64,000 nt of DNA from Theropithecus gelada (Eukaryota; Chordata; Mammalia; Primates; Cercopithecidae): positions 86,597,783 through 86,661,782 of the forward strand of contig NC_037668.1 in NCBI RefSeq assembly GCF_003255815.1. Reading direction: 5' to 3'. Under the pieces are notes generated by a model. That model was given only the letters and a program-made list of their open reading frames with translations, did no database searches and was not told where the DNA came from. Positions 43,636 through 55,310 of the stretch are shown in pieces; within the stretch, counting starts at the first letter, position 1, and each line of letters starts with the position of its first letter. A program made the translations under genes and the position numbers.

Positions 43636-43687
43636 TAGAATTATCTTTTGGCATTTAATAACACTTTAATGTTGTTTACAAGTCTCT

Positions 43688-43989
43688 CCTTTTTTTTTTT
43701 TTTTTTTTTTAAATTTGAGACAGACTTTCTCTCTTGTCACCCAGGCTGGAGTGCAGTGGCTCGATTTCGGCTTACTGCAAACTCTGCCTCCTGGGTTCTA
43801 GCGATTCTCCTGCCTCACCCTCCCGAGTAGCTGGGATTACAGGCATGCGCGGCCATTCCCAACTAATTTTGTATTTTTAGTACAGAAGGGGTTTCACCAT
43901 GTTGGCCTTGAACTCCTGACCCCAGATGATCCACCTGCCTTGGCCTCCCAAAATGCTGGGATTACAGGTATGAGCCACTGCGCCTGACC
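43688..43989 (-). mobile_element. Alu (AluS/J)
   Basis: Reverse Alu with a short AAGTCTCT flank repeated at both ends (about 43680 and 43990). More diverged than its neighbours. Confidence 0.93.
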
Positions 43990-44399
43990 TAAGTCTCTTT
44001 TTCTTAATGATCTATGACCTCCTTCGATATCTAACTCTACTACTACCAAAATGTTGGTGGTTGGGGTGGATCCACATCTTTGTATTCTTTCAAGAGTGCC
44101 TGGCATTTAGCAAGCGCTCTAAATGTTTATGAAACACACATACACACAATGTCATTGTCAGATTATTTTATTATAGTGGCCTTTAGTTTTTACTCAGGCT
44201 GGAGACTCTCATAGACAACTGTCGTCTGTTGAAGCAACAGGGAGCCACTGCAGGTTTTTGAGGTAGAGAGTTTCTTGATCCATAGGTAACATAAGAGACT
44301 TACCCATGGGATTAAAGCTGAAGATCTACTAGTTTCCAAGCCTTTGCAATCTTCCTCTGGAAAAGTTTTATTTCACAAATAAAAGGCTGAAGAAGAGAA

Positions 44400-44905
44400 G
44401 TGTTATTCTTTCATTTTTTGTTAATTCAAAAAATATATCAAGTGCCTGCCATCTCCCAGGTGCTATTTTGGGCACCATTTAGATAAGAGTGAACTGGGCA
44501 GACAAAATATCTCCTCTCATGGTATTTGCATTCTCCTGCTGGAGAAAGACAATAAATAAGTAAATAATAACTATATCAGTTCACATAGTAATACATATTA
44601 TGAAGAAAGACATAAAAAGACAGAGTAGAGTATGGGCAGATCATTTTACATGCAAAGTCAAGAAAGGATCTTTGAGGAAGTGGCATTTGGCAGAGCCCTG
44701 ATGCAGTGAGGAGGGGAGCCAGGAGAGGGTCTGAAGCAAGTGTATTCCAAGCAGGTGAAACAGCAAGTACAAACGCCCTGAGGTGGGAACAAGCTGGGCA
44801 TGTTAGAGGAACTACAAGATGACTGGAGTGACAGCATGGACAGTGGCTGAGGTAGGCCCTAGGTTGTTTCCCAGGGTGGTTGTTAAGGTCAGACCATAAT
44901 TTGGT
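44400..44905 (-). repeat. L2
   Basis: AAACAGCAAGTACAAACGCC near 44758, TGGGCATGTTAGAGGAACTA near 44795 and the AATAAATAAGTAAATAATAA block near 44550. Confidence 0.9.
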
Positions 44906-45699
44906 AGATGTGACCAGATCAGCCAATGCAGCTGGTTCTAAGCTTGACCCAGCTGTGAATGAATGAATGGATCATGGACTATCAGCCAGAAAATCAGGCT
45001 GAGTACCTTGATCAGATTTTTATTACTTTTAGCAACAAAATGAAGGCTTATAGAACAAAATGTAAGAACAATGTGACCTTTTAAATGAATTTAAATAATC
45101 AAAACAGAACGAAGAGTGATTTGTTGAGTGTAAAACAGGTGGTATGTTGGTGTTTATTCCTTAAGAAGGAAACTGTCACATCCATCCCAAGGTTGTTTTC
45201 ACTGAAATGTAAAAGTTACTTTCACTCTAATTTGGGGAATGGCATTAAGATGCCACTTGCAGAGGGTAGCTTCAGCTTGATCCTGCCTGAGGACCCTGGA
45301 GTGTGGGTTAAACCTCAGAATTGTCCCCGCCCAAGGCTGGAGAGCCATAGCACCTAACAGTCCACCCCAGAAGAGCTGCTGGCACTGGCCACCGAAGGCA
45401 CATTGGAGCCCCCTACCCCCTAAACAATTAAAAGGAATCCCACTGAAATCTGAGTGGAACAGTGACATTGTCTGATTCTGACAGAATAAAGCAGAATAAA
45501 AGAGGATGATCTCAAAGTTCTTTTGCCTCACGATTTTCTTATTCACTATACCATAATGATTACAGGACCTAGGACAGGTGTAGGGATAGCCAGGAGCTCT
45601 AGGCCAGTAGGCACATCATTACCACCTCTTGGCTTTGCTCTTACTCAGCTTTGAGGGTAGATTACCATGCAGCTTACTCCAAAAGGGCAGGGAAGCAAC
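44906..45699. other. Non-coding, no feature recognised
   Basis: No repeat or gene assigned. Confidence 0.45.
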
Positions 45700-45805
45700 A
45701 TGAAGGCAGAATGACCTGAATTGAGATTCTGTCTTCATTTTCAGCTCTGTTGGGAAGCTGTGTGACCTTCAGCATGTTACTTAACCTCTCTGGGCCTCAG
45801 GTCTC
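45700..45805 (+). repeat. MIR fragment
   Basis: AGCTGTGTGACCTTCAGCAT near 45756 and CTTAACCTCTCTGGGCCTCA near 45780. Confidence 0.88.
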
Positions 45806-46369
45806 CTGGAACACTCCATAGTTCCCAGGCCCAGACTTTTCCCATCATACTGCCTTGTCTTTCTGCAGTGTTTCTGAAACAGCAGAAATGAGAGCTTCTG
45901 TTTTTCAGGAACCAATTTGGTGGGACAGTGCATAATTGATATTCTTGCTTTGTAATCATTGGAGCCTTTACTTTGCTGTTTTATTTCTTATAATTATAGG
46001 GTTTTGATGTGGAAACTTGAAATTCATCTGCAGAGGAGCAATTTTACACTTTTCTTTAGAACTGGAGGGGAACTTTATAAAAGGGTAGGGGAAGGGAGAA
46101 TAAGCCCAGGTTTATTTAAGATGCAGTTATGTTGGGGGTGGAGTTGACTTTGCCTTTTATTGGTAAAACAGAGTAGAGTGGCTAAGAGAGTTAGTTGTGT
46201 TTTCATATCAAAATTTGATGGTGGCATTAGTGGTGGATCTGAGAGTTATTAGAGGAAGGAAGGGCTCTTAGGGACAAGCCCACTCTCAGGTGGTTGGCAA
46301 CCTTGCCCAAGTTTGGTTCTGAACAAATAAGTGAATAATGTTTTTGCACATCATATGATAAAGAGGAAA

Positions 46370-46800
46370 AGTTTGTGCTCATCTTAGGGCATGAGTTCTA
46401 GTTCCAGTTCTACCACTTGGGTATGTTCAGTACCATCTCCAAATTCCATTTCTTTGTCTCTAAGGTGGGCAGGGTTAGACTTGTTGAGCCTACTTCTTTA
46501 GATTTGTCTTAAGACTCAGATACTAATCAAATGTACCTGTATATTACATGTGGTAATTCATGGGGTCAATCTGGTAAAGTCATTCTAGACTCTGCATCTA
46601 ATTCATAGGATCTCAGGAAAATTATATAGTTTTGCTAAAGCCTTTGTTTTTTAATCTGTAGATGGAGATAGCCCCCGCCTTGCCAAATTCATAAGGATGC
46701 AATAAGATAATGGATAAGAAAGAATCTTGTAAATTGTAAAGCACCAAAAAATTATTATTTTTTATGTTATTATTTTTTAATCATCCTTATCCTATTGGTC
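46370..46800 (+). repeat. Two degenerate MIR copies
   Basis: 46370-46490: CTAGTTCCAGTTCTACCACT near 46398. 46560-46800: GACTCTGCATCTAATTCATA near 46589, ATCTGTAGATGGAGATAGC and TTGTAAAGCACC. Confidence 0.65.
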
Positions 46801-46869
46801 ACTAGTATATTCCCTAGTCCCTGAGCAGAACTCATGGGTGGGCATATTCACTCCCTTCTCATTAGGGGG

Positions 46870-47110
46870 CTGCTGTGGCCAGAGCATGGGCTTCTGAGTC
46901 AGAGAGGCCTCTGCTCAAATCCCTGCTCTATCAGCTACTACTTGCTGTGTGACACCGGCTGAGTCACTTAAACTGTTTGAGCACTATCTGAGAACTCAGA
47001 ACAATAAGATCCACCTCAGAAGTGTTTGTAGTAAGACTCAAGTAGGAGAGCATGTGTGTGGTATCCAAAACAGCATCTGCTATGAGTTCAATCAGTACTA
47101 ATTACTTCTC
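46870..47110 (+). repeat. MIR
   Basis: GAGCATGGGCTTCTGAGTCA near 46882, CTCAAATCCCTGCTCTATCA and GCTGTGTGACACC. A TGAGTCA lies at 46895-46901 inside it and another at 46970-46976. Confidence 0.9.
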
Positions 47111-47214
47111 TTGACAACTCTCCTCTCCACTTGTATCTTTAAGGCTGCAGTCATTGGGGGTTGGTCTGTTTTACTCCTAAAATCACTTGTCACATGCTAA
47201 ACTGAATCATGCTG

Positions 47215-47590
47215 AGTTGCATGAGTTCCTTTCTGCCTTAAGCTGTGAACTCCTTAAGGAAAGGATGTGTGGCTTGCAGTTCTAACCCCTGGTACTGAGT
47301 AGACATGCTGTTCTAGGCACAGGGCTAGGGGCTCACAGCCGGGAGGCAGTGAACCACAGGAGAATGAACACAAACTCTGGGCTACCCAGATCTGGGTTTG
47401 AATTTCCTTATGGCAGGACCCTGGACAAATTGTCTAATAATATTGACACTCAGTTTCTTCATCTGACAAATAACCCAATAGAGATGCATGCATAGATGCA
47501 TACATTTAGGGATTGTTGGGAAGAGCGGAGATAGTGCTTATAAAATGGCTAGCATGGTACCTGACGCATACTAGGTCTTAGTGAGCAACT
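47215..47590 (+). repeat. L2 fragment (47215-47300) and MIR (47350-47590)
   Basis: L2: GCTGTGAACTCCTTAAGGAA near 47242. MIR: CCAGATCTGGGTTTGAATTT near 47386, CACTCAGTTTCTTCATCTGA and CTAGCATGGTACCTGACGC. Confidence 0.8.
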
Positions 47591-48599
47591 GTTGACTGAC
47601 TAAAGGCTCTGCCCCGTGTTCCATTTTATTGCTAATAGCGTAGTCTTTTCCTGAACAGACGAAACTGGGAAGTATCCAGAGGAGTGAAATACCAAGTGGT
47701 GTGAGAAAGAGACATTTGCCCTTGCGAGGGAGAATATTTTATCCCTGACATTATTCAGCATTACCTGCCCATGTGACAAGGAACAAAAAGACTGACTTTT
47801 ATTAAATTTCTTATTTTTAAAAGTTTACTACAGATAATGCATCCCCTTATATATAACCTGTAACCAGGTGGACTGCTCACTACCTCCCCATCCTTGGTTG
47901 ACACTGGCTTACAGGTAGAGGCCAGGGGGTGGTAGGGTAGGGGAGATGGGGTACTTAATTCCAAGGCAGTGAGATGACTGTAAGTAGAGGTGCATCCATG
48001 GCTCTGTTAGGAGCACTGAAGTCAAAGCTACCCATCCACCCTGGTGTTGGGGCCACCACTGCCAGGAAAGGCTCAAAAGGAAGAATATTGAGGCTGGTCT
48101 TGCAGGAAGTTCAGGACCATGCCAAACAGGAAAGAGGAGGAAGGGACCTATTAGGCACAGAGGTTCCACACTGCAAGCCATATTCAGAGGACCTCAAGTA
48201 GGAGGGTTTGGTTGGGGCAGAACCAACAGGGCGTATTACTTATATTTACAAATCTCCCAGGGAGTGACTGAATTTCCACTTCCTTACAGGTTCTGAAGAA
48301 GATTCCAGCCTGCCACACTGTTGTGCTGTGAGTCCAGTGCTTAGTGGAACCCTGTCGTGGCCCACAGCCATCAGGATATTTCTGCGGGAAAGCCCTTGGA
48401 CCAAGAAGTCTAGAATTGTCTGTGAAAACAAAAGCATTTGGATTCTTTTCAGGAAAAATGTAACCTGCAAACAAATAGCCTTGGAAAATCAGTGCCTCAC
48501 CCTCGGTGCCTGGGTCAGGCACAGGGAGTGCCCCCAGCCCGCCCCACCCGCTGCTTTCTAGCTAGAGGCCACCTCCTTTTCCTCTTCTGTATGTTGTCC
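47591..48599. other. Non-coding, no feature recognised
   Basis: Frames of 70-110 codons occur on both strands but overlap one another and resemble nothing. Confidence 0.45.
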
Positions 48600-48790
48600 T
48601 GGCTGCCCAAAAGGCAATGCCTCCCCTCCCTGCCTCACCCTTCCCTAGACTTGTTCAGGCCCCAAGTCTTTGCAAGTGTGCTTGCTCTACCTGGACTGTT
48701 CTTCCCTCCTTGTCTGTGAGCCCTTTATTATTCTTTAAGACCCAGCTCCAACTTCTCCCTGTTGGTTGATTATTTGCTCTCCTACTATGT
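48600..48790 (+). repeat. L2 fragment
   Basis: Weak match: AAGACCCAGCTCCAACTTCT near 48738, preceded by CTACCTGGACTGTTCTTCCC. Confidence 0.6.
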
Positions 48791-48890
48791 TGCCCTGGAT
48801 AATTTCAATTTTAAATATTCTTTTTAAAAAAGATAATAAGCCTTGATTTTATATTTAAAAATATAATAATAAAAATGGTTGGTTGCCATT

Positions 48891-49195
48891 TTTTTTTTTT
48901 TTTTTTTTTGAGGCAGAGTCTTGCTTTGTCACCCAGGCTGGAGTGCAGTGGCTCAGCTCACTGAAACCTCCGCCTCCCAGGTTCAACCAATTCTCCCACC
49001 TCAGCATCCCAAGTAGCTGGGATTACAGGCACATGCCACCATGCCCAGCTAATTTTTTTTTTTTTTTTTTTTTTTTTAAGTAGAGATGGGGTTTCACCAT
49101 GTTGGCCAGGCTGGTCTTGAACTCCTGACCTTGTGATCCACCCACCTCGGACTCCCAAAGGGCTGGGATTACAGGCGTGAGCCACCGCAACTGGC
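48891..49195 (-). mobile_element. Alu (AluS type) with internal poly(T)
   Basis: Reverse full-length Alu. The middle A-rich linker has expanded to about 23 T at 49056-49078, in addition to the tail at 48891-48909. Confidence 0.94.
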
Positions 49196-49359
49196 TATTC
49201 TTAAGCTCTTATGCTCTTGTTATGAGCCAGGCAGTGTGGTACATAAGGTTACCCACTCCATATGCAAAATGTTTAGGACAGAAACAGGCAATGGTAAGTG
49301 CTTGGTAAGTGTTACTTATTACTAGTCTTATTAGTTATTTTAATTCTTTCACCGCATTT

Positions 49360-49760
49360 GCAGAAATTATGCTTTCTTCTGTGCATTATAATGATCAGGT
49401 TACATGTTTGTGAGCTGCTTGAGGGCAGGGACTATGTCTTTTACCTCTGGTATCTCGGAGCACGTGACTATCCCAAGGGTATTTCATGAGTGAATATCTA
49501 GGTGTTGAAGTTGGTGACTGATGTTTATCTCAAGAGTTCCCAAGTCAATTTGGAGTAGGGGTAGCCCAAAGAATGTAGGACTGAGAATCAGAAGATCTGG
49601 GCTTAGTTCTATTCCAACTAACTACTAGCTTTGTGACCTTGGGCAGATTAGCCAGTCTTTTCTGAATCCCAAATAACTGTTTTCCAAAATGAGAATAATT
49701 GTCCCTAACTTGCTTTCCTTTCAGGTTTGCTTTGAGCATCAGATGACCTCACATAGGGGA
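49360..49760 (+). repeat. L2 fragment (49360-49500) then MIR (49560-49760)
   Basis: L2: GAGCTGCTTGAGGGCAGGGA near 49412. MIR: CTAGCTTTGTGACCTTGGGC near 49625. Confidence 0.85.
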
Positions 49761-50789
49761 GAGTTTTTTGAATTGTTAAGTATTTTACACATGTGCAACA
49801 TTATTGTTTGTATTATGTTGCCAACACCACCATACTTGGTGGAACATGAGCTCACATGTAGCTCTTGTTGTATAAATATCAATATGTCATTTTTGCTTCT
49901 TCACAGTGTTCAAAACTGTTGCTTCTTAATGTTTGGGATGTTCTTCCTCCTCAAAGCAGGCATCCAAGGTATTCACCTCAAGCATTTTGAAGGGTGTTAA
50001 ATGGCTCTTGATTTTATCACTTGCCTGTTTTAAAAATCTCTGGCCCAAAATTTCAAAGTTACACTTTCTCCCAGGAGAGGTCCTGTAAGAATTGTAACTA
50101 ATCATAGCATTTACTGTTTGATATTATCTAATTCAAGAAGTGAGATGCTATAGGTTATAGGAAGGGATGAAAAGAAGTATAAGACATAATCCACTCTCAA
50201 GAAACTTACTGTCTATTATGGGAGTCAGGGCTAAGCCTTAGACTTGTGGGCAAAATATATGATTTGGGAAAGGAGAGACTCCTCTGTGTTGAGGTGGTTT
50301 GTGAAGGTCTCGGACAAAATTGGATCTTGTTTTAAGCCTTAAAGAATGACTGATGTTTAGACTATAACACTGGGAACTTAATTCATAAGTCAGGGCCATT
50401 GAGTAATGCTGGTAACATTTCCCTTTTCAGCAAGATTGTTGATTTCTTTAGTTCTTTGTGGAATACGAGGAAGATATAAGAAGATTCTAGCAATTTATCC
50501 AGTGAAAAATGTTTGAATCCGGAAAGCTGCTAATATTCTATGGCTGATGCTTTTAGGATGAGAAAATAAAAATCTCTACTTTTCTTTTCAGCCATGATGT
50601 ATTTGTTTTAAAAAATGTCAGAGAGAAATTTGTTCAAAGGAAATTGTGATTCAAGCTTCCATATAATAATAACAATAATGAAAGCTCCTGGATCAGTAAG
50701 GCTAATTCATAGTGCTTAGGGTAGAGGATGATGCTAATAATAACTCAGATAAGAAGTTTTTAAAAATACCTAATTGTGAACTATTTAGA
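49761..50789. other. AT-rich non-coding, no feature recognised
   Basis: No repeat or gene assigned. Confidence 0.45.
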
Positions 50790-51130
50790 AAAGAATAAAA
50801 TGAGAACACAAGATATGAAAATGTATATCATGCAGCCAAAGTCATAGTTAGAGGTAAATTCATAGCTTTTATATTTGCACTTAAAAATAAGAATAAGTAA
50901 AAAGAAAGCAACTCTATGTCTAACCTAAGAATTTAGAAAATGAGCAGCAAAACAAAACCAAGAAAAGCAGAGCAATTTAAAAAAAGCAAGGATAATAAGT
51001 AATTAGAAAATAGTAAAATTAAAGAAGTAGAATTCATAAATCATGAGCTGGTTCTTTGGGGGGAAAAGTAAAATAAACAAACCTCTAGAAAGCCAACTGA
51101 AGAAGAAAAGAGAGGGAAAAAAAATCAAAT
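50790..51130 (+). mobile_element. L1M ORF2 fragment
   Basis: A-rich text colinear with L1 ORF2: ATCATGCAGCCAAAGTCATA near 50828, GAGGTAAATTCATAGCTT, CATGAGCTGGTTCTTTGG near 51043 and AAACCTCTAGAAAGCCAACT near 51079. Degenerate, with no intact frame. Confidence 0.85.
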
Positions 51131-51159
51131 AATTAACATCTGAAAAGCTTGTATAGTTT

Positions 51160-51345
51160 GTAAAACACTATCTCATTTCTTATCACTCTTGGTCCCTAAA
51201 TTAATCCTCTGTGTTATATGTTTATATCTTTATCAGACTGGGGATCAAAGAAATGAGGTCACTTTTTAGAGTCACACAACTGGTGAGTAGTAAAATCATG
51301 ATTTGAACCTCGGTCTTCTAACTTTGTTGAATATTCTTCCAATAA
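51160..51345 (-). repeat. MIR
   Basis: AAACACTATCTCATTTCTTA near 51164 and TTTGAACCTCGGTCTTCTAA near 51302. Confidence 0.75.
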
Positions 51346-51402
51346 TCTCAAGATGTCCTTTCAGGATAAGTACAAAAAGGAAGAGTTAAACATTTAATAC
51401 AA

Positions 51403-51737
51403 GGATTCTCAACCCCCAGGATGCAGACCAGTACCCATCTGTGGCCTGTTAGGAATTGGGCTGCACACCAGGAGGGGAGTAGCAGGCAAGCATTACCACC
51501 TGAGCTCCACCTCCTGTCAGATTAGTGGCCACATTAGATTCTCACAGGAGCACAAACCCTGTTGTGAACTATGCATGCCAGGGATCTAGATTGTGCACTC
51601 CTTATGAGAATCTAATGCCTGAAGATCTGATGTGGAACAGTTACATCCTGAAACCACCCTCCACCCCCTGCCCAGCCGTGGAAAAATTGTCTCCAACAAA
51701 ACTGGTCCCTGGTGCCAAAAAGGTTGGAGACCGCTGG
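51403..51737. mobile_element. hAT-Charlie MITE (MER30-like)
   Basis: Starts AGGATTCTCAACCCCCAGG and ends in GGTTGGAGACCGCTG, imperfect inverted termini. Internal TAGGAATTGGGCTGCACACC, GAGCTCCACCTCCTGTCAGA and ATGAGAATCTAATGCCTGA match the consensus I remember. Non-autonomous; a chance 88-codon frame runs through it. Confidence 0.75.
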
Positions 51738-52175
51738 TTTCCTGGGGCTGCCGTGACAAACAACAGTAATTTGTTCTCTTACATTTCTTGAGGCTAGAAG
51801 TTTGAAATCAAGGAACCAGCAGAATTGTACTTTCTCTGAAGGCTCTAAGGGAGAATCCTTCCTTGCCCCTTCCTAGCTTCCAGTGGTTGCTGGCACTTCT
51901 TAGCATCCCTTGGCTGTAGCTGCAGCACTCCAATGTCTTCTACATCATCACATGGTATTCTGCCTGTGTGTCTTCACATTGTCTTCCCTCTGCACACATA
52001 TGTCTTCTCCATTTCTCCACTTATGAGGACATCAGTCATGGGATGAGGGCCCACTCTAATCCAGTAGGACCTCATCTTAACTCATTTAATTATATCTGCA
52101 ATGATTCTGTTTTCAAATAAGGTCATATCTGATGTTCCAGGTGGACATAAATTTTGAGGGGACACAATATTCTTA
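51738..52175 (-). mobile_element. MaLR LTR (MLT1 type)
   Basis: Reverse LTR directly abutting the MER30-like element: GGGGCTGCCGTGACAAACAA near 51743 and GAGGACATCAGTCATGGGAT near 52025. Confidence 0.85.
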
Positions 52176-52929
52176 TGATTGTGGTTTTAACTATCTTTAT
52201 CTTGCTTCACCCACATAGTGAATTTGTACATGCATCCATCCATCCAGTCAGCAATCATTTAACCTAATTCTTGAAATAGGTACTGGGTGAGAGTGATAGT
52301 CCTAATCTACTTGTCAGAACAATCTAGAGAACCATTCGGATTCAGGCACTTTAAGAGGGAGGTGAAGTGGGACAAATACAGAGGAAAGAAACCAGGATTG
52401 TAAAATCGTATCACTCTGGCCACGGTTGAGGGAACTGTTAGGATGACTAAGAAAATCTCAGGTGTGCATATGGGTCATGGAGTGGGTGAGAGATAAGAAC
52501 ATGAGAACACTCTTCTAATACTTGAAGGCTTCCAGCCATAGGAGTCTGGGTTTAGTTTTTTTGTGTCTCCACTTACAAGAATCACAACCCAGTGGGTAGA
52601 AGCTACAGAGATTTATATTTTAACTCTGTTAATAGAAGAATTTTAAAAACTAGAATTTTCTAAGACCTAACTAGGGTTGGATGACCCTGGAATGTGTATG
52701 TGTGCAATTTTCAGCCTTTAAGCTGCCACAGCTGCTAAGCGACGCCTTATATGCTGGAAGGGCTAGAGGGAGCCTAGAAGAGAAGGGGGATTGTTAATGG
52801 ATTTTATTACTTGCCGAACACTCCAAACTAGTCACTAGACAGAAATTGCTGTTCAAAAATTATAGGAACACATATTATAAAATTGTTTTGCACAAACTTG
52901 CAATGTTTACCAATAAAAAACACAGTGGT
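52176..52929. other. Non-coding, no feature recognised
   Basis: No repeat or gene assigned. Confidence 0.45.
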
Positions 52930-53085
52930 TTGCGTAAAATTAAGTGACTTTTATGAGCAGATACTGTGCTGGGGTCTAACAATGCAAGATTAAAAAAAAC
53001 ATGGGCTTCAAACCAAGGAGCTCACAGTATAGTAAAAGAGATATAACATAAAATACAGGCAACCAGCTATAACAATATAGGAATT
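52930..53085 (-). repeat. L2 fragment
   Basis: GAGCAGATACTGTGCTGGGG near 52955 and AAGGAGCTCACAGTATAGTA near 53015. Confidence 0.7.
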
Positions 53086-53394
53086 AGGCATGCAATAAAT
53101 ATTTGAAGAAAGAATGATTGAGTGATTTTCTTCAAAGAATATTTTTGTTGTTTTTAAACATTGACTTAGTAGGGTGAGCAACTGTCCCAACTGGCCTGGG
53201 ACTGAGAGGTTTCTCGGGATATGGTACTTCCCAAGCAAACTGAAATGAGTTCATCATGCTTGTTTACAGGCTTTTAAAGAAGGAAGGAAGATGTAATAGC
53301 AATTATTGTAACAGCAGCAACAGTAGTTAGGGGAGCAGACACAGGAGACAAGAGTATTGTTTTTAAAGGGGAACATGGGCAAGCCTCTAAATTT

Positions 53395-53490
53395 CATTAG
53401 GGAAGGGATGACATCAGTCATGTTCACCACTACATCCCCAGCACCTGGCACAGTGTTCGGCACATAGATGGAATTCAATCTAAATTAGTC
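53395..53490 (+). repeat. L2 3' tail
   Basis: CACTACATCCCCAGCACCTG near 53428 and GTGTTCGGCACATAGATGG. Confidence 0.85.
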
Positions 53491-53496
53491 AAATAC

Positions 53497-53845
53497 AGTC
53501 ATGGGCTGCATAATGATGTTTTGGTCAACTACTAACCATATATATGACGCTGGTTCCATAAGATTATAATACTGTATTTCCACTGTTCCTTTTGTATGTT
53601 TAGATATATTCAAATACACAAATACCATTGTGTTACAGTTGCCTACAACAGTCAGTATAGTAACAAGCTTTACAGGTTTGTAACCTAGGAGCAATAGGCT
53701 ATACCATATAGCCTACATGTGTAGTGGGCTATACTGTCTAGGTTTATGTTAAGAACACTCTATGATCGCACAATGAAACTGCCTAAGAACTTCTCCCCAT
53801 TTCTTAGAACTTATCCCCATTGTTAAGCGATGCATAACTCTAAAT
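53497..53845. mobile_element. Tigger-type MITE (MER2-like)
   Basis: Begins CAGTCATGGGCTGCATAATG and ends TTGTTAAGCGATGCATAAC, imperfect inverted termini. Internal TTCCATAAGATTATAATACT, GTAACCTAGGAGCAATAGGC and ATATAGCCTACATGTGTAG match the MER2 consensus as I remember it. Confidence 0.82.
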
Positions 53846-54539
53846 GAACTACATAAGCCAAAAAGCACTGAGCTGGGCCTTGAAGGCTATGTAGCATTTT
53901 GACCCAGGAGAAAGGAGTATGTGGTGAAAGATTGCAAAAACAGAGAACTTGGGTATAGTAATTGATAAACATGATGTTTAATGGGATCTAGTGTTTTCCT
54001 ATGTCTTTAAATATTTTTCCTGGGAAAAGTCCTTGAAACAGTGAGTCTATTCTATTTCCCCCATTCTTCTTTCTATCCTGGAAAATTTCCTCCACCCCCC
54101 TTTTTGCTTCCCTCTCTTTTCTCTGTTGGAAGATATTTTACTTTTTGTAGAAAAGATGCCAGTAGAATCTCTTTCACAACAAGCCTAAGTAGCAAATAAA
54201 CTGTCCAGGAAAACATTCTACTTTGAAATAGGAGACAGGAGTTGGGAGAGAAAGATTTGGCCAAAGAAGGACAAGTAGTCTGGAATGTATAAAAGAGCAT
54301 GGGAGAAGGAATAAGAGAAAGGGTATTAAGGCTGGGGAAGGCACTTGGGCCTGCATTGTGAAGGGTCCAGTTGCCAAATTCCAAATGCACTGTGTACCAA
54401 CCTCCCCTGGGGCACATGGGTGTTTCTTGCTGACTCTCCTTATAGGGGACAAAATGTGAGCATTGCAACTATAAAGCAAAGAGAGACAAAGGGGAAGAAG
54501 ACTTTATCGACCAACTGTGTCCCATAGTATGTCCCAGGT

Positions 54540-54725
54540 ACTGTTGGGCACCTTTATTATATGCACAATCCACACACACAGATTTGAAAGAAGATATTAT
54601 TATCCTCATTACACAAATGAAGAAGCAGAGAAGTAAAGAGATGCAGCGATTGCCCAAGATGTTAACTAGTGGCTGGTCAAAGCCAGATTTGAACTCAGGT
54701 CTGTCTTGCATTACAACGGTGGTTT
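54540..54725 (-). repeat. MIR
   Basis: TATTATTATCCTCATTACAC near 54595, then GATTTGAACTCAGGTCTGTC near 54686. Confidence 0.88.
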
Positions 54726-55179
54726 CCAACTTTCCATCTTTTTTTTTACAGCTCAGCTGATGAAAGACAAAACTTTCCTAGCCCCCTCCTTCTCACTTCC
54801 TACCTCTTCTCAACACCAATGGAGTTTTCTGCACCAAATACACCCAACATTTCCTTCCAGAACACCCTATCCTTGCTACAAGTCAAGATTTTAGCATCTC
54901 TTTGACATTAAATATACATATTATTTTGACCTGAACAAAGCCCAAACTTTGTGATAGCCTCTATTTTTTATTACTTTTTAGGAATATTTCTAGCAAGTGT
55001 TACTGTACTATGAGGATGTGCTTCTTAAAAGGGCATAGTTACCTACAGTAGGAAGTTATGGGAATCTTATGAGCCCAAGTAGCCCAACAGCCTCTCTCTT
55101 AGTGCTTATAGCCATGATCTATTAGCAGAAAAATAAGAGAACCTAAATTCTAAGTTCTCATTATAGAGAGAAAAACAAG

Positions 55180-55310
55180 AAAACCTAGATTCCAGTCCAG
55201 GCTCTTCCACTTGCTAGCTGTGTGACCTAAGTCCCTTTACTTCTTTGAGCCTCAGTTAGATTATCTGTAAAATGAATGAATTACACTTTCTTTGCTCGCC
55301 TCAGAAAACT
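55180..55310 (+). repeat. MIR
   Basis: TCTTCCACTTGCTAGCTGTG near 55203, GTGTGACCTAAGTCCCTTTA and TATCTGTAAAATGAATG. Confidence 0.92.

Larger units (their letters stand above)
43045..44140 (+). repeat. L2 split by two Alus
   Basis: L2 pieces: CTGGCCTTTGCTCAGGCTGT near 43129, TTCAGCTGAAATGCAGCTTC near 43216, and after the Alus GAGTGCCTGGCATTTAGCAA near 44094. Confidence 0.75.
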
